Assembly: GCF_040654195.1 (NCBI RefSeq)
Contig: NZ_JBFAHM010000006.1
Span: forward strand, 1-64,000
Length of the DNA stretch: 64,000 nt
DNA from: Hamadaea sp013361475
Lineage (GTDB): Bacteria > Actinomycetota > Actinomycetes > Mycobacteriales > Micromonosporaceae
Reading direction: 5' to 3'
The position numbers and the translations under genes are program-made. Every line of letters starts with the position of its first letter. Positions within the stretch are counted from its first letter, which is position 1. This document shows positions 8,151-16,351 of this stretch, one piece after another. The notes beneath the pieces were generated by a model. That model saw nothing but the letters and a program-made list of their open reading frames with translations. It was not told the DNA's origin and made no database searches.

Positions 8151-9236
8151 ATGAGGCGAGGCGGTTATACGGGCGTGGAGATCGACACGGTCGTCATCGG
8201 GGCCGGGCAGGCCGGGCTGTCCAGCGCGTACTTCCTGCGCCATTTCGGCCTCGACTTCGTGGTCCTCGACGCCAACGCCACGCCCGGCGGGGCCTGGCGG
8301 CATCGGTCGCCGACGTTGAGCATGGCCGAGGTGCACGGGATCTTCGATCTGCCCGGCTTCCGGTTCGACGCCGCCGATCACCGCGGCTCCGATCCCGCCG
8401 CCGACGCGGTGAGCGACTATTTCGCCGCGTACGAGCACCGGATGGAGCTTCCGGTCGTCCGCCCGGTCACGGTGCAGTCCGTTCGCCGGGATGCGGACCG
8501 CCTCGTCGTCTCCGACGGCGCCGGCGAGTGGGCGGCCCGTGCGGTGGTCAACGCGACCGGCACCTGGACCCGCCCGCACTGGCCGTACTACCCCGGCGCG
8601 GCCGGCTTCCAGGGCCGTCAGCTGCACTACGCCGACTATCGGGGTCCGGAGGAGTTCGCGGGACGCCGCGTCGTCGTGGTCGGCGGCGGCAACTCCGCCG
8701 TCCACGCGCTGTCCGATCTGGCCGGAGTCGCCGCGCAGACCATCTGGGTCACTCGCCGCCCACCGGTCTTCCACGAGGGCGAGTTCACGCCGGACACCGG
8801 CCGCGCCGTCGTGGCCGAGGTCGACGCGCGGGTCCGCGCCGGTCTGCCGCCGCAGAGCGTCGTCAGCGTCACCGGGCTCGGTTACACCACAGTGGTACGC
8901 GCAGCGCTGGCGAAGGGTGCGTTGCACCGGTTGCCGATGTTCACCCGGATCACCGCGTACGGGGTCGAGTGGGCCGACGGCACGTCGGCGGAAGCGGATG
9001 TGATCCTGTGGTGCACCGGATTCCGGGCCGCCCTGGATCACCTCGCGCCGTTGAAGCTGCGTGAGCCGGGCGGCGGCATCCGGATGGACGGTACGCGGGT
9101 GCTCGCCGAACCGCGGCTGCACCTGGTCGGCTACGGGCCTTCGGCGAGCACGGTCGGCGCCAATCGAGCCGGCCGGGACGCGGCTCGGCAGATCCGGGAT
9201 CTCCTGCGTACGCCGGAACCCGCCACCGCTGTCTGA
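8151..9236 (+). CDS. Flavin-containing monooxygenase-like NAD(P)/FAD oxidoreductase
   Basis: A 361-residue two-dinucleotide-fold flavoprotein. The FAD site is VVIGAGQAG (GAGQAG at 17-22) and the NADPH site is VVVVGGGNSAVHA (GGGNSA at 178-183). The ILWCTGFR segment matches the conserved ATG-type motif before the C-terminal FAD contact. It resembles the CzcO/YpdA-type single-component monooxygenases of the cytosol. The ATG at 8151 is chosen because the FAD motif follows directly and a G-rich ribosome site precedes it. The frame upstream to 7905 only translates the repeats. The gene is bracketed by family-3 repeats. Confidence 0.88.
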   Translation: MRRGGYTGVEIDTVVIGAGQAGLSSAYFLRHFGLDFVVLDANATPGGAWRHRSPTLSMAEVHGIFDLPGFRFDAADHRGSDPAADAVSDYFAAYEHRMELPVVRPVTVQSVRRDADRLVVSDGAGEWAARAVVNATGTWTRPHWPYYPGAAGFQGRQLHYADYRGPEEFAGRRVVVVGGGNSAVHALSDLAGVAAQTIWVTRRPPVFHEGEFTPDTGRAVVAEVDARVRAGLPPQSVVSVTGLGYTTVVRAALAKGALHRLPMFTRITAYGVEWADGTSAEADVILWCTGFRAALDHLAPLKLREPGGGIRMDGTRVLAEPRLHLVGYGPSASTVGANRAGRDAARQIRDLLRTPEPATAV

Positions 9237-9250
9237 CACTGGCCCGCGAA

Positions 9251-9280
9251 GTCGATCACGACCGTTAGTTCATGATCGCG
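9251..9280. repeat. Palindromic repeat family 3, copy 2
   Basis: This is the sister of 8029-8058, in the same orientation, with the same flanks GTCGATCACGACCG and AGTTCATGATCGCG and followed by GGAAAG. It sits between the convergent monooxygenase and XRE genes, where it could also serve as a terminator. Confidence 0.75.
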
Positions 9281-9302
9281 CGGAAAGAACGACGGTGACC
9301 GC

Positions 9303-9818
9303 CTAGTCGCGGTCGGGGCGGCCGCGCTTGGACCGGCGGTGCAACCCCCGCCAGCGTCCGCCTTGCGCCCGGGCGGCGGCTTCGGCCAGCCGGCCCTCGG
9401 CGTACCCGATGGTGGTGGCCTTGGGTGTGGTCTTGCGCCAGCGCGTCACGAGCCAGTTCTCGACGGCGCTGGCGAGGTCGGGCCGGGGCTTGTCGGCCCG
9501 CACCTGCCAGCGGGAGTGCACCCACCGCTCGACCGCGTGCGAGAGGTCGGCCTGGGCGAGGCGGCGATGCGTGGCCAGCCAGCGTTCGACCGCCAGGGCG
9601 TCCTCGCCGCAGGCGCGCACGAACGAGGCGATGATCTCCTCGCCGGGCAGGTGCCCGCGGGACAACGCGTTCGCGATCGTGGCCCGCGGTAGCCGCTCCC
9701 CCAGCGCTGTGGCCTTCTCCTCCAGCTCGCGATAGCTGAGCTGCGCCCGCTCCCGCAGGGCACGGAGGGCCGCCACGAACTCGGCCGGCGTGCCGATCTG
9801 CGCGACATCCGTCGACAT
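9303..9818 (-). CDS. Helix-turn-helix (XRE-like) domain protein
   Basis: The 171-residue protein has an N-terminal HTH (about residues 10-60: FVAALRALRERAQLSYRELE then LPRATIANALSRGHLPG) of the type found in many actinobacterial orphan regulators. A basic C-terminal tail follows (GRWRGLHRRSKRGRPDRD). There is no membrane segment. Start choice is uncertain between ATG 9818 and ATG 9830, and longer frames overlap the end of ndh. The 4-kb neighbourhood gives no clue to its target. Confidence 0.7.
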   Translation of the reverse strand: MSTDVAQIGTPAEFVAALRALRERAQLSYRELEEKATALGERLPRATIANALSRGHLPGEEIIASFVRACGEDALAVERWLATHRRLAQADLSHAVERWVHSRWQVRADKPRPDLASAVENWLVTRWRKTTPKATTIGYAEGRLAEAAARAQGGRWRGLHRRSKRGRPDRD

Positions 9819-9846
9819 GCGCCGCCCCATACCCACTTTCACGGTC

Positions 9847-11199
9847 TCAAACGTCATCCGAGCCGTGATCGGACGACTTTCCAAATCGCGCGTAGACCGG
9901 ATTACCGTACTCGGACATGGCTCGGCGGGCGAAGACCTGCTGGATACTCGACACTCGCTCGGAACGCTTGCGTCCGACGAAGCTAATCGCCCAGTGCACC
10001 AAGGTGATCAAGCGGTTCTTGAAGCCGACCAGGTAGATCAGGTGCACGACCAACCACAGGACCCAGCCGACGAATCCGCTGAAGCGCAGGTGCCCGATGC
10101 TGGCGACGGCGGAGAACCGGGAGATCGTCGCGAGGCTGCCCTTGTCGCGGTAGTGGAAGGGTTTGCCGGGTGACTGACCCTTGACCCGGCGGATGATCTG
10201 CTTGGCGGCGTACTTGCCGCTCTGGATCGCGACCTGGGCGACCCCGGGCAGCTTGTCCAGCGACATCATGTCGCCGATGGCGAAGATCTCCGGATGACCG
10301 GCCACTGTGCAGTCCGGGTTGACGAGGATGCGCCCGGCCCGGTCGGTCGCGCCGCCGGCCGCCTCGGCCAGTTGTCGTGACAGGGCGGGCGCGGAGACTC
10401 CGGCCGCCCAGATCTTAGTCATCGATTCGATGCGGCGGCGGCCTTCGGGCGTCTCGACTTCGATGCCGGTCTGATCGACCCCGACGACCTTGGTGTTGAG
10501 CTGCACGTCGACGCCGATCTTCTCGAGCCGCCGCTGGGCGCGCCCGGAGAGGTGGTCGCCGAAGGTCTGCAGCACCGCGCCGATGGCGTCGACCAGGATG
10601 ATCTTCGATTTCCTCGGGTCGATGTGGCGGAACTCGCCGCGCAGGGTCCGGTGGGCCAGTTCGGCGATCTGCCCGGCCATCTCGACCCCGGTCGGACCGG
10701 CGCCGACGACGACGAAGGTCAGCCACCGTTCGATCGCCTGCGGATCGGTCTCGAGCTCGGCCAGCTCGTACGCCCCGAAGATGCGCCCGCGCAGCTCCAG
10801 CGCGTCGTCGATGCTCTTCATGCCAGGCGCGTACTTGCTGTACTGGTCGTTGCCGAAGTAGGACTGGGTGGCGCCGGCCGCCACGATGAGGGAGTCGTAG
10901 TCGACGGTGTACTCGGTGCCGGGGGCGACCACCTTCACCTGGCGGTGCTCGACGTCCACCTCGGTCACGTGGCCCATGAGCACCCGGGTGTTGCGCTGAC
11001 GCCGCAGCACCTCGCGTAGCGGTGGGGCGATCTCACCTTCGGACAGGATGCCGGTGGCGACCTGGTAGAGCAGCGGCTGGAACAGGTGATGCGCGGTTCC
11101 GTTGATCAGGGTGACGTCCACGGGCGCGCGACGCAGGGCCTTGGCGGCGAACAGGCCGCCGAATCCCCCGCCGACGACGACCACTTTGTGCCTGTCCAT
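9847..11199 (-). CDS. ndh: Type II NADH dehydrogenase (NDH-2)
   Basis: The 450-residue protein matches single-subunit, non-proton-pumping NADH:menaquinone oxidoreductases. The FAD-binding GGGFGG is at 10-15, followed by AHHLFQPLLYQVATG. The NADH-binding site is VVVGAGPTGVEMAG near 170, then IFAIGDM for FAD, and VAQVAIQSGKYAA. The C-terminal part (about 375-420) is hydrophobic and amphipathic, as expected for peripheral membrane anchoring. It would pass electrons from NADH to menaquinone in the respiratory chain. It stands apart from any nuo cluster in this window. Confidence 0.94.
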   Translation of the reverse strand: MDRHKVVVVGGGFGGLFAAKALRRAPVDVTLINGTAHHLFQPLLYQVATGILSEGEIAPPLREVLRRQRNTRVLMGHVTEVDVEHRQVKVVAPGTEYTVDYDSLIVAAGATQSYFGNDQYSKYAPGMKSIDDALELRGRIFGAYELAELETDPQAIERWLTFVVVGAGPTGVEMAGQIAELAHRTLRGEFRHIDPRKSKIILVDAIGAVLQTFGDHLSGRAQRRLEKIGVDVQLNTKVVGVDQTGIEVETPEGRRRIESMTKIWAAGVSAPALSRQLAEAAGGATDRAGRILVNPDCTVAGHPEIFAIGDMMSLDKLPGVAQVAIQSGKYAAKQIIRRVKGQSPGKPFHYRDKGSLATISRFSAVASIGHLRFSGFVGWVLWLVVHLIYLVGFKNRLITLVHWAISFVGRKRSERVSSIQQVFARRAMSEYGNPVYARFGKSSDHGSDDV

Positions 11200-11208
11200 G
11201 CCCTTACG

Positions 11209-12051
11209 CTAGGCCAGATCGGCCTCCGCCGCCTCGAATAAGCCCTGGAGATGGCGTGCGACCCCGTCCGCGTCGTTCGGGCCGACGGTGCCTCCGGCCG
11301 CCGCCAGCGCCGCCTCGGTGGCGTTCGCGACCGCGTAGCTCTCGTCCGCGATCGCGAACATCGGCAGGTCGTTGGCGTTGTCCCCGAAACACACCAGCCG
11401 GGTCGCCGCGACGTGGTCGCGGATGAAGCGGACGGCGTCCGCCTTGTTGGCCAGCGGGTGGCACAGCTCCAGCCAGGCGTACCCGGGCACGCCCCGGTCC
11501 GGGCCGAGATGGGCGTACAGGTCTTCGGGCAGCTCGGCAAGGACCGGATCGATCCGGTCGGGCGTGTCGATCGCGATGACCGTCAGGATCTCCTCCGACA
11601 GCGCCTGCTCGAACTCGGTGACCAGCTTGAACCGCTGATCGCCCCGGGCCAGCCGGACCGCGATGAAGTGCTGCTCGCTGGCGTTCTGCCCGCCCAGGTG
11701 GTGGATGCGGTGGTGACCGTCGGCGTCGATGGTGAAGACCAGCGGCCGCAGTCCGTGCCGGAGCAGGACGTCGACGGCGGTCACGGCGGTCGCGGGCCGG
11801 ATCAGGTTGCGGGCCAGCTCCGTCCCGCTCACGGGATCGTAGATGAACACGCCGTTGATGAAGGCCATCGGCAGCCGCAGGTCCAGCTCGCTCAGGACCG
11901 GCAGCGCCGTGTACGGCGACCGGGCGGTGGCCACGGTGAACTGCAGCCCCTGACCGATCAGCTCATTGATGATCTTCACCGAGGTCGGGCTGACCGCCGA
12001 CTCGGGGGTCAGCAGGGTGCCGTCCAGGTCCGTCACGTAGAGCGTCGCCAC
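11209..12051 (-). CDS. HAD-superfamily phosphatase, Cof type
   Basis: The 280-residue protein has HAD motif I VTDLDGTLL with D8/D10, motif II TARS, and motif IV FGDNANDLPMF near residue 220. The C2-type cap between them places it in the Cof/YidA-like subfamily that dephosphorylates sugar phosphates or related small metabolites. The start is GTG 12051. It is followed after nine bases by ndh on the same strand, so the two may be cotranscribed. Confidence 0.9.
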   Translation of the reverse strand: MATLYVTDLDGTLLTPESAVSPTSVKIINELIGQGLQFTVATARSPYTALPVLSELDLRLPMAFINGVFIYDPVSGTELARNLIRPATAVTAVDVLLRHGLRPLVFTIDADGHHRIHHLGGQNASEQHFIAVRLARGDQRFKLVTEFEQALSEEILTVIAIDTPDRIDPVLAELPEDLYAHLGPDRGVPGYAWLELCHPLANKADAVRFIRDHVAATRLVCFGDNANDLPMFAIADESYAVANATEAALAAAGGTVGPNDADGVARHLQGLFEAAEADLA

Positions 12052-12073
12052 CGCCTGAGCGTAGCGGGACCGG

Positions 12074-13390
12074 TCATGGGGCCTCCGACGCCGCCGGAGT
12101 GGCTGCCGCCGGGGAGGCCGCCGTCGTCGGCCGGGTGGCGGGCTGGGTCGTCGGTGCGCTGGTCGGACTGGGCGGGGCGGCGCTGGTGGGCGGCGCCGAC
12201 GGGCTCGCCGCGGTCGTCCGGGGCGCCGTGGTGGTCTGCCCGGCGCCCGTGGTCACCCGCGTGACGCTGCTGGCCCGAGCCGGTGCGCTGCCACCCACAC
12301 TGGTGTGCGTGTTCGCCGTCGGATAGGTCGTCGGGGACGGCGTACCGGGCGGGTCGTCGCCCAACTGGCCGGCCGCGAGCGCCAGCGCCGCCACGGCGAC
12401 CGCGGCGATGCCACCGGCAGTCAACGCCCAGCCCTTGCGGCTCTTCGGCGGCCCGGCCGGATCGCCGACCGGATCGTAGGCCGCCTCGTACGTCGGCACC
12501 GCGGCCCGCGCGGCGACCGTGGCGGTGGCGGCGGGCATGGTCGCCGTCGTGGACAGCCCCGCACCCGGTTTGCGGGCCGCCTGGGCCGCTGCCGCCAGCT
12601 CCGCCGCGGTCGCGTACCGGGCGGCCGGGTCCTTCTCCATCGCCCGCTCGACGACCTGACGCACGGAGACGGGGATCGCCTCGGGCAGCGGCGGCGGCTG
12701 GTCGCGTACCTGGCTCAAGGCCACCGACACGGCGTCCGGACCGCTGAACGGCAGATGCCCGGTCAGGCAGTGGTACGCCACCGCGCCGAGCGCGTACACG
12801 TCGGCGGCACCGGTGAGCGGCTTACGGGTGGCCTGCTCCGGAGCCATGTACGCGGCCGTCCCGAGCACGGTGCCGGGCTGGGTCAGCTCCGCCGAGCCGG
12901 CCGAGCTGGCCACGCCGAAGTCGACCACCACGACGTCGCCCTCCTCCGTGAGCAGGAGGTTGGCCGGCTTCACGTCGCGATGCACCACACCCGCCCGGTG
13001 CGCCGCCTCCAACGCCTCGGCCGCCTGGGCCACGATCCGCATCGTCTCGGCCGGGTCGAGCGCCCGCCCGCCGTCGAGCCGATGGCTCAGCGGCTGCCCC
13101 GGAACCAGCTCCATGACGAGGTACGCGATCCGCCCGTCCGGGGTGTCGGCCTCGCCGTAGTCGTAGACGGCCACGATGCCCGGATGGTGCAGGGCGGCGA
13201 GCGTACGCGCCTCGGCGGCGAAGCGCTCCCCGAATCCGGGCTGGGCGAGCAGCCGGGGCACGATCACCTTCACGGCGACTTGACGGGCCAGGACCTCGTC
13301 GGTCGCGACCCAGACGTCCGACATGCCCCCGGAGGCGAGCTTTCGCACCAGCCGATAGCGGTTTTCGACGGCATCTCCCGCGGTCAGCAT
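12074..13390 (-). CDS. Membrane-anchored Ser/Thr protein kinase
   Basis: The 438-residue protein has a Hanks-type kinase domain (residues about 12-270). It shows a glycine-rich loop, the catalytic K41 in VAVKVI, VHRDVKPANLLL (137-147), DFGVAS (157-162) and a YMAPEQ activation-segment motif. A single transmembrane helix lies at about 322-345. The outer C-terminal segment is short, Thr/Pro/Ala-rich and without PASTA domains, unlike PknB. It should phosphorylate cytosolic targets, and the extracellular signal is unknown. Confidence 0.93.
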   Translation of the reverse strand: MLTAGDAVENRYRLVRKLASGGMSDVWVATDEVLARQVAVKVIVPRLLAQPGFGERFAAEARTLAALHHPGIVAVYDYGEADTPDGRIAYLVMELVPGQPLSHRLDGGRALDPAETMRIVAQAAEALEAAHRAGVVHRDVKPANLLLTEEGDVVVVDFGVASSAGSAELTQPGTVLGTAAYMAPEQATRKPLTGAADVYALGAVAYHCLTGHLPFSGPDAVSVALSQVRDQPPPLPEAIPVSVRQVVERAMEKDPAARYATAAELAAAAQAARKPGAGLSTTATMPAATATVAARAAVPTYEAAYDPVGDPAGPPKSRKGWALTAGGIAAVAVAALALAAGQLGDDPPGTPSPTTYPTANTHTSVGGSAPARASSVTRVTTGAGQTTTAPRTTAASPSAPPTSAAPPSPTSAPTTQPATRPTTAASPAAATPAASEAP

Positions 13391-13419
13391 TCCAGGCCAC
13401 TACCCACGCGGCCCGATTT

Positions 13420-14421
13420 TCACCCCAGCCGGGCCACAACCTCCGCAAGGTGATCGGGGATGGCCGCGTAGAAGGCCGCCCGGTCGGCGGAGTACCGCGG
13501 ATTGCCGGTCGACCACGCGATCTGCCCCCGGGTCCAGATCAGCGGCGCACGGGCGTACGCCAGGACGGCGGCGCCGGCGGCCGGATCGAGCTCTTCGCAG
13601 TGCGTCCGCAGATCCTCGTACGCCACCCGGTACGCGGCCAGCCGCCGCTCGTAGCCTTCGGCGAGCCGGTACGCGCTCTGCTGCGGCGAGCAGCCCTGCT
13701 CGTCGGCGACGATGGCGACCAGGTTCACCCGGCTGCCCTGCTCGGCCTCGATGTCGGCGGAGAGCAGGTCGTTGGAGATGATCATCAGTTCGACGCCGAT
13801 GGTCACCACCCGATCCAGCAGCGGATCACCGACCGCCGCCGGTGGCAGTTCACGGTTCTCGGCGTACTCCCCGAGGGCCAGGGCCACGTGGGCGCCGAAG
13901 AACAGCGGCCGCCACCGCAGATAGTCCCGCAGCCGGGGTACGCCGCCCGCGCGTACCTGAGCTGCCTCCCATTCGCAGCCGTCGAGATGGCGGTGGAACT
14001 CCGTCCGGAACCGCCGCTGCCACGACTCCGAGGCGGTCGCGGCGATCCGCTGCCAGGTCTGGTGCAGCGCCCGGCCCAGCGGGCCGCTGCCGGGATCGTC
14101 CAACCAGGAGACGATCGCTGTGCAGAGCCGGGACACCGCCGGGGCGGGCTCACGGGGACCGATCCGTTCCAGTTGATCGTCCACGATGGACCACACGCCC
14201 ATCCACTCCGCGACCCGCGCCAACTCTGGGGCGGTCGCGTCCGGATACATCCCCGCGACGAGCGCCCCGAACCGCGTACGCCGGACGTAGTCCTCGGCGG
14301 CGGGTCCGCGCGCCAGCGCGTGGTCACGGAGGAAGGCACGGCACGCCTCGTCCGCTCGGTCGGCGTACGGGCTCAACCGCAGCTCGACCGGAACGTGAAG
14401 CTCCGGGACGACGATGGTCAC
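13420..14421 (-). CDS. Class I terpene cyclase
   Basis: The 333-residue protein carries all three diagnostic class I terpene synthase motifs: the aspartate-rich DDQLE at 81-85, the NSE triad N217-D-L-L-S221-A-D-I-E225, and the C-terminal RY pair at 309-310. The enzyme should ionise a prenyl diphosphate with Mg2+ and cyclise it, and size and motifs suggest a sesquiterpene or diterpene. No prenyltransferase or P450 is adjacent, so this is an orphan cyclase. I use GTG 14421. A TTG at 14451 preceded by TGGAAG would add ten residues. Confidence 0.88.
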   Translation of the reverse strand: MTIVVPELHVPVELRLSPYADRADEACRAFLRDHALARGPAAEDYVRRTRFGALVAGMYPDATAPELARVAEWMGVWSIVDDQLERIGPREPAPAVSRLCTAIVSWLDDPGSGPLGRALHQTWQRIAATASESWQRRFRTEFHRHLDGCEWEAAQVRAGGVPRLRDYLRWRPLFFGAHVALALGEYAENRELPPAAVGDPLLDRVVTIGVELMIISNDLLSADIEAEQGSRVNLVAIVADEQGCSPQQSAYRLAEGYERRLAAYRVAYEDLRTHCEELDPAAGAAVLAYARAPLIWTRGQIAWSTGNPRYSADRAAFYAAIPDHLAEVVARLG

Positions 14422-14505
14422 GTCCCCATCGTGGTTCCCGGCGCCCTGCAACTTCCAGGATGCAAGTAGCTCATTCAGTTACTCAAGCTGAACCAGCACC
14501 CGGCC

Positions 14506-14560
14506 GGATCAGGGTTCCGGGTCGAATCTTGCGCCAAGATTCGACCGAGATCCCTGATCC
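14506..14560. repeat. Palindromic repeat family 1, copy A
   Basis: A 55-bp inverted repeat that begins GGATCAGGG and ends CCCTGATCC, with inner arms GGTCGAATCTTG and CAAGATTCGACC around a three-base loop. It lies downstream of the Lrp gene and upstream of the terpene cyclase gene. Confidence 0.93.
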
Positions 14561-14611
14561 AGCGCAAAGCGAACGGCAGCGCAAAGCGAACGGCAGCGCA
14601 AAGCGAACGGC
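14561..14611. repeat. 17-bp tandem repeat abutting family-1 copy A
   Basis: Three perfect units of AGCGCAAAGCGAACGGC start at the base after the palindrome. A partial fourth unit (AGCG) follows. AGCGC is also the outer flank seen next to other family-1 copies. Confidence 0.95.
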
Positions 14612-14639
14612 AGCGTGAGCGACGCGGCGGGGAAGGTGA

Positions 14640-15137
14640 TCAGGCGACCGCGGGCGGGCGCTGCTCGAACGGCGTCGACAGCACGACCGTCGTCCGCGTG
14701 ATGACGTTGGCCGCCGACCGGATCTCCGCCAGCAGCTTCTCCAGCTCAGCGGGCGACCCTACGCGTACCAGCAGGAGATAGAAGTCCTCGCCCGCCACGG
14801 ACCAGCAGGAGTCGATCTGGGTGAGATGCGCGAGCCGCTCCGGCGCGTCGTCCGGCTGAGCCGGATCGAACGGGCGGATCGCGACGAGCGCGGTGAGCGG
14901 CAGCCCGATGGCCTCGTAGTCGACCTTGGCCGCGTAGCCGGTGATGATGCCGCGCTGCTCGAGCCGGCGCACCCGCTGGTGCACCGCGGAGACCGACAGC
15001 CCCACCTTCTCGGCCAGGTCCGTGTAGGACATGCGGCCGTCCGCGGTCAGCGCGGCGACAATGGCCCGGTCAGTCTCCTCCACGGCGGTCACGATAGTGG
15101 TACGCCCGGTCACCGCGCCAGCGCCCAGATCACTCAC
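14640..15137 (-). CDS. Lrp/AsnC-family transcriptional regulator
   Basis: The 165-residue protein has an N-terminal winged HTH (DRAIVAALTADGRMSYTDLA then KVGLSVSAVHQRVRRLE) and a C-terminal RAM/effector-binding domain (LTALVAIRPFD through WSVAGEDFYLLLVRV). This is the standard two-domain Lrp layout, which forms octamers that sense amino acids or related metabolites. The frame opens at GTG 15137, and GTG 15092 is a plausible shorter start. It is codirectional with and downstream of the alcohol dehydrogenase gene, which may be its target. Confidence 0.92.
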   Translation of the reverse strand: MSDLGAGAVTGRTTIVTAVEETDRAIVAALTADGRMSYTDLAEKVGLSVSAVHQRVRRLEQRGIITGYAAKVDYEAIGLPLTALVAIRPFDPAQPDDAPERLAHLTQIDSCWSVAGEDFYLLLVRVGSPAELEKLLAEIRSAANVITRTTVVLSTPFEQRPPAVA

Positions 15138-15204
15138 GCGCTCGCCACCCTTCGGGCGTCGATCACATGGCCACTGTGCCGGCTGATGATCATCCTCCGG
15201 ATGC

Positions 15205-16242
15205 TCATGGCCGCACCAGGACCTTCAGCGCGGTCCGGTCGGACATCGCCGCGTAGCCGCCGGGCACGCCCGCCAGGTCGACGCCGACGTCGAAGACCGG
15301 CGACGGGTCCAGGTTTCCGCCAAGCACGTCCGCCAGCAGCTCCGGAATGTACGCCCGAGCCGGGGCGACCCCGCCGCACAACCCGACGTTGTTGTCGAAC
15401 ATGGTGTGGATGTCGACGCCGCCGGAACCCCCGTGCGGAACGCCCACGTAGCCGACGTAGCCGCCCGGCCGGGCGACGCGGATCGCCGTCCGCATCGACT
15501 CCTCGGTCCCGACCGCCTCGATGACGGCGTGCGCGCCCCAGCCACCGGTCAGCTCCTGAACCGCCGCGACCGCGTCCGCGCCGCGTTCGGCCACCACGTC
15601 GGTCGCGCCGAACTCGCGGGCGATCGCCGTACGCACCTCGTGCCGTCCCAGCGCGATGATGCGTTCAGCGCCGAGCCGCCGTGCGGCCAGTACGCCGCAG
15701 AGCCCGACCGCGCCGTCGCCGACGACCGCCACCGTGCCGCCCGGTGTGACCCGGGCACTCAGCGCAGCGTGATGCCCCGTCGACATGACGTCCGACAGCG
15801 CCAGCACCTTGACCAGCTCGGCGTCCGACAATCCGGCCGGCAGCGGCACGAGAGTGCCGTCGGCGAACGGTACGCGGACCGCCTCACCCTGACCGCCGTC
15901 CGACCCGACCTGGCCCCAGAAGCCACCCTCGGGGCAGCTCGTCTGCAGCCCCGCCCGGCAGAACTCGCACGTCCCGTCGGACCACACGAACGGCGCCACG
16001 ACCGCCTGCCCGGCTTTCAGCGTCCGCACCGCCGTGCCCGCCGCCTCGACGATCCCGACGAACTCGTGCCCGATCCGCTGCCCCGGCTGCCGGCTCGCCA
16101 CCCCCTGGTACGCCCACAGGTCGCTCCCGCAGATGCAGGCGTGGGTGACCCGGACGATCACGTCGGTCGCCTCGACCAGCTCCGGATCGGGGACCTCCTC
16201 GATCCGGATGTCCTTCGGGGCATGGATGACGGCTGCGCGCAT
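15205..16242 (-). CDS. Zinc-type alcohol dehydrogenase (MDR family)
   Basis: The 345-residue protein has the catalytic-zinc residues C38 (CICGSDLW) and H59-E60 (GHEF), and a Rossmann NAD(P)-binding segment GDGAVGLCG. The structural-zinc lobe keeps only three cysteines (C92, C95, C103), so a canonical four-Cys structural site is absent. The substrate is unknown. The ATG at 16242 has AGGA eight bases upstream. A longer frame to 16326 merely translates the family-2 palindrome. Confidence 0.9.
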   Translation of the reverse strand: MRAAVIHAPKDIRIEEVPDPELVEATDVIVRVTHACICGSDLWAYQGVASRQPGQRIGHEFVGIVEAAGTAVRTLKAGQAVVAPFVWSDGTCEFCRAGLQTSCPEGGFWGQVGSDGGQGEAVRVPFADGTLVPLPAGLSDAELVKVLALSDVMSTGHHAALSARVTPGGTVAVVGDGAVGLCGVLAARRLGAERIIALGRHEVRTAIAREFGATDVVAERGADAVAAVQELTGGWGAHAVIEAVGTEESMRTAIRVARPGGYVGYVGVPHGGSGGVDIHTMFDNNVGLCGGVAPARAYIPELLADVLGGNLDPSPVFDVGVDLAGVPGGYAAMSDRTALKVLVRP

Positions 16243-16256
16243 ACTGCTGATCCTAG

Positions 16257-16335
16257 GCATGATCATTGCGCCAGCCATGCTGTTTCCGGCGGTGAAATGC
16301 CCGATTAAACAGCATGGCTGACGCAATGATCATGC
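16257..16335. repeat. Palindromic repeat family 2, copy 1
   Basis: A 79-bp inverted repeat. The left arm GCATGATCATTGCGCCAGCC is mirrored by GGCTGACGCAATGATCATGC on the right. The loop carries TTTCCGGCGGTGAAATGCCC. It lies between the acyl-CoA dehydrogenase stop and the alcohol dehydrogenase start and forms part of the latter's leader. A second copy, in opposite orientation, is at 52412-52488. Confidence 0.93.
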
Positions 16336-16351
16336 TTCAACGGGGCGAGCG

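Noticed and set aside
14506..14560. tRNA-like element (GTCGAATCTTG resembles a T-arm)
   Set aside because: There is no acceptor or anticodon stem. The sequence is a simple palindrome that recurs six more times.
16243..16326. N-terminal extension of the alcohol dehydrogenase
   Set aside because: The extra residues are a translation of the family-2 palindrome. ATG 16242 with AGGA matches the usual protein start.
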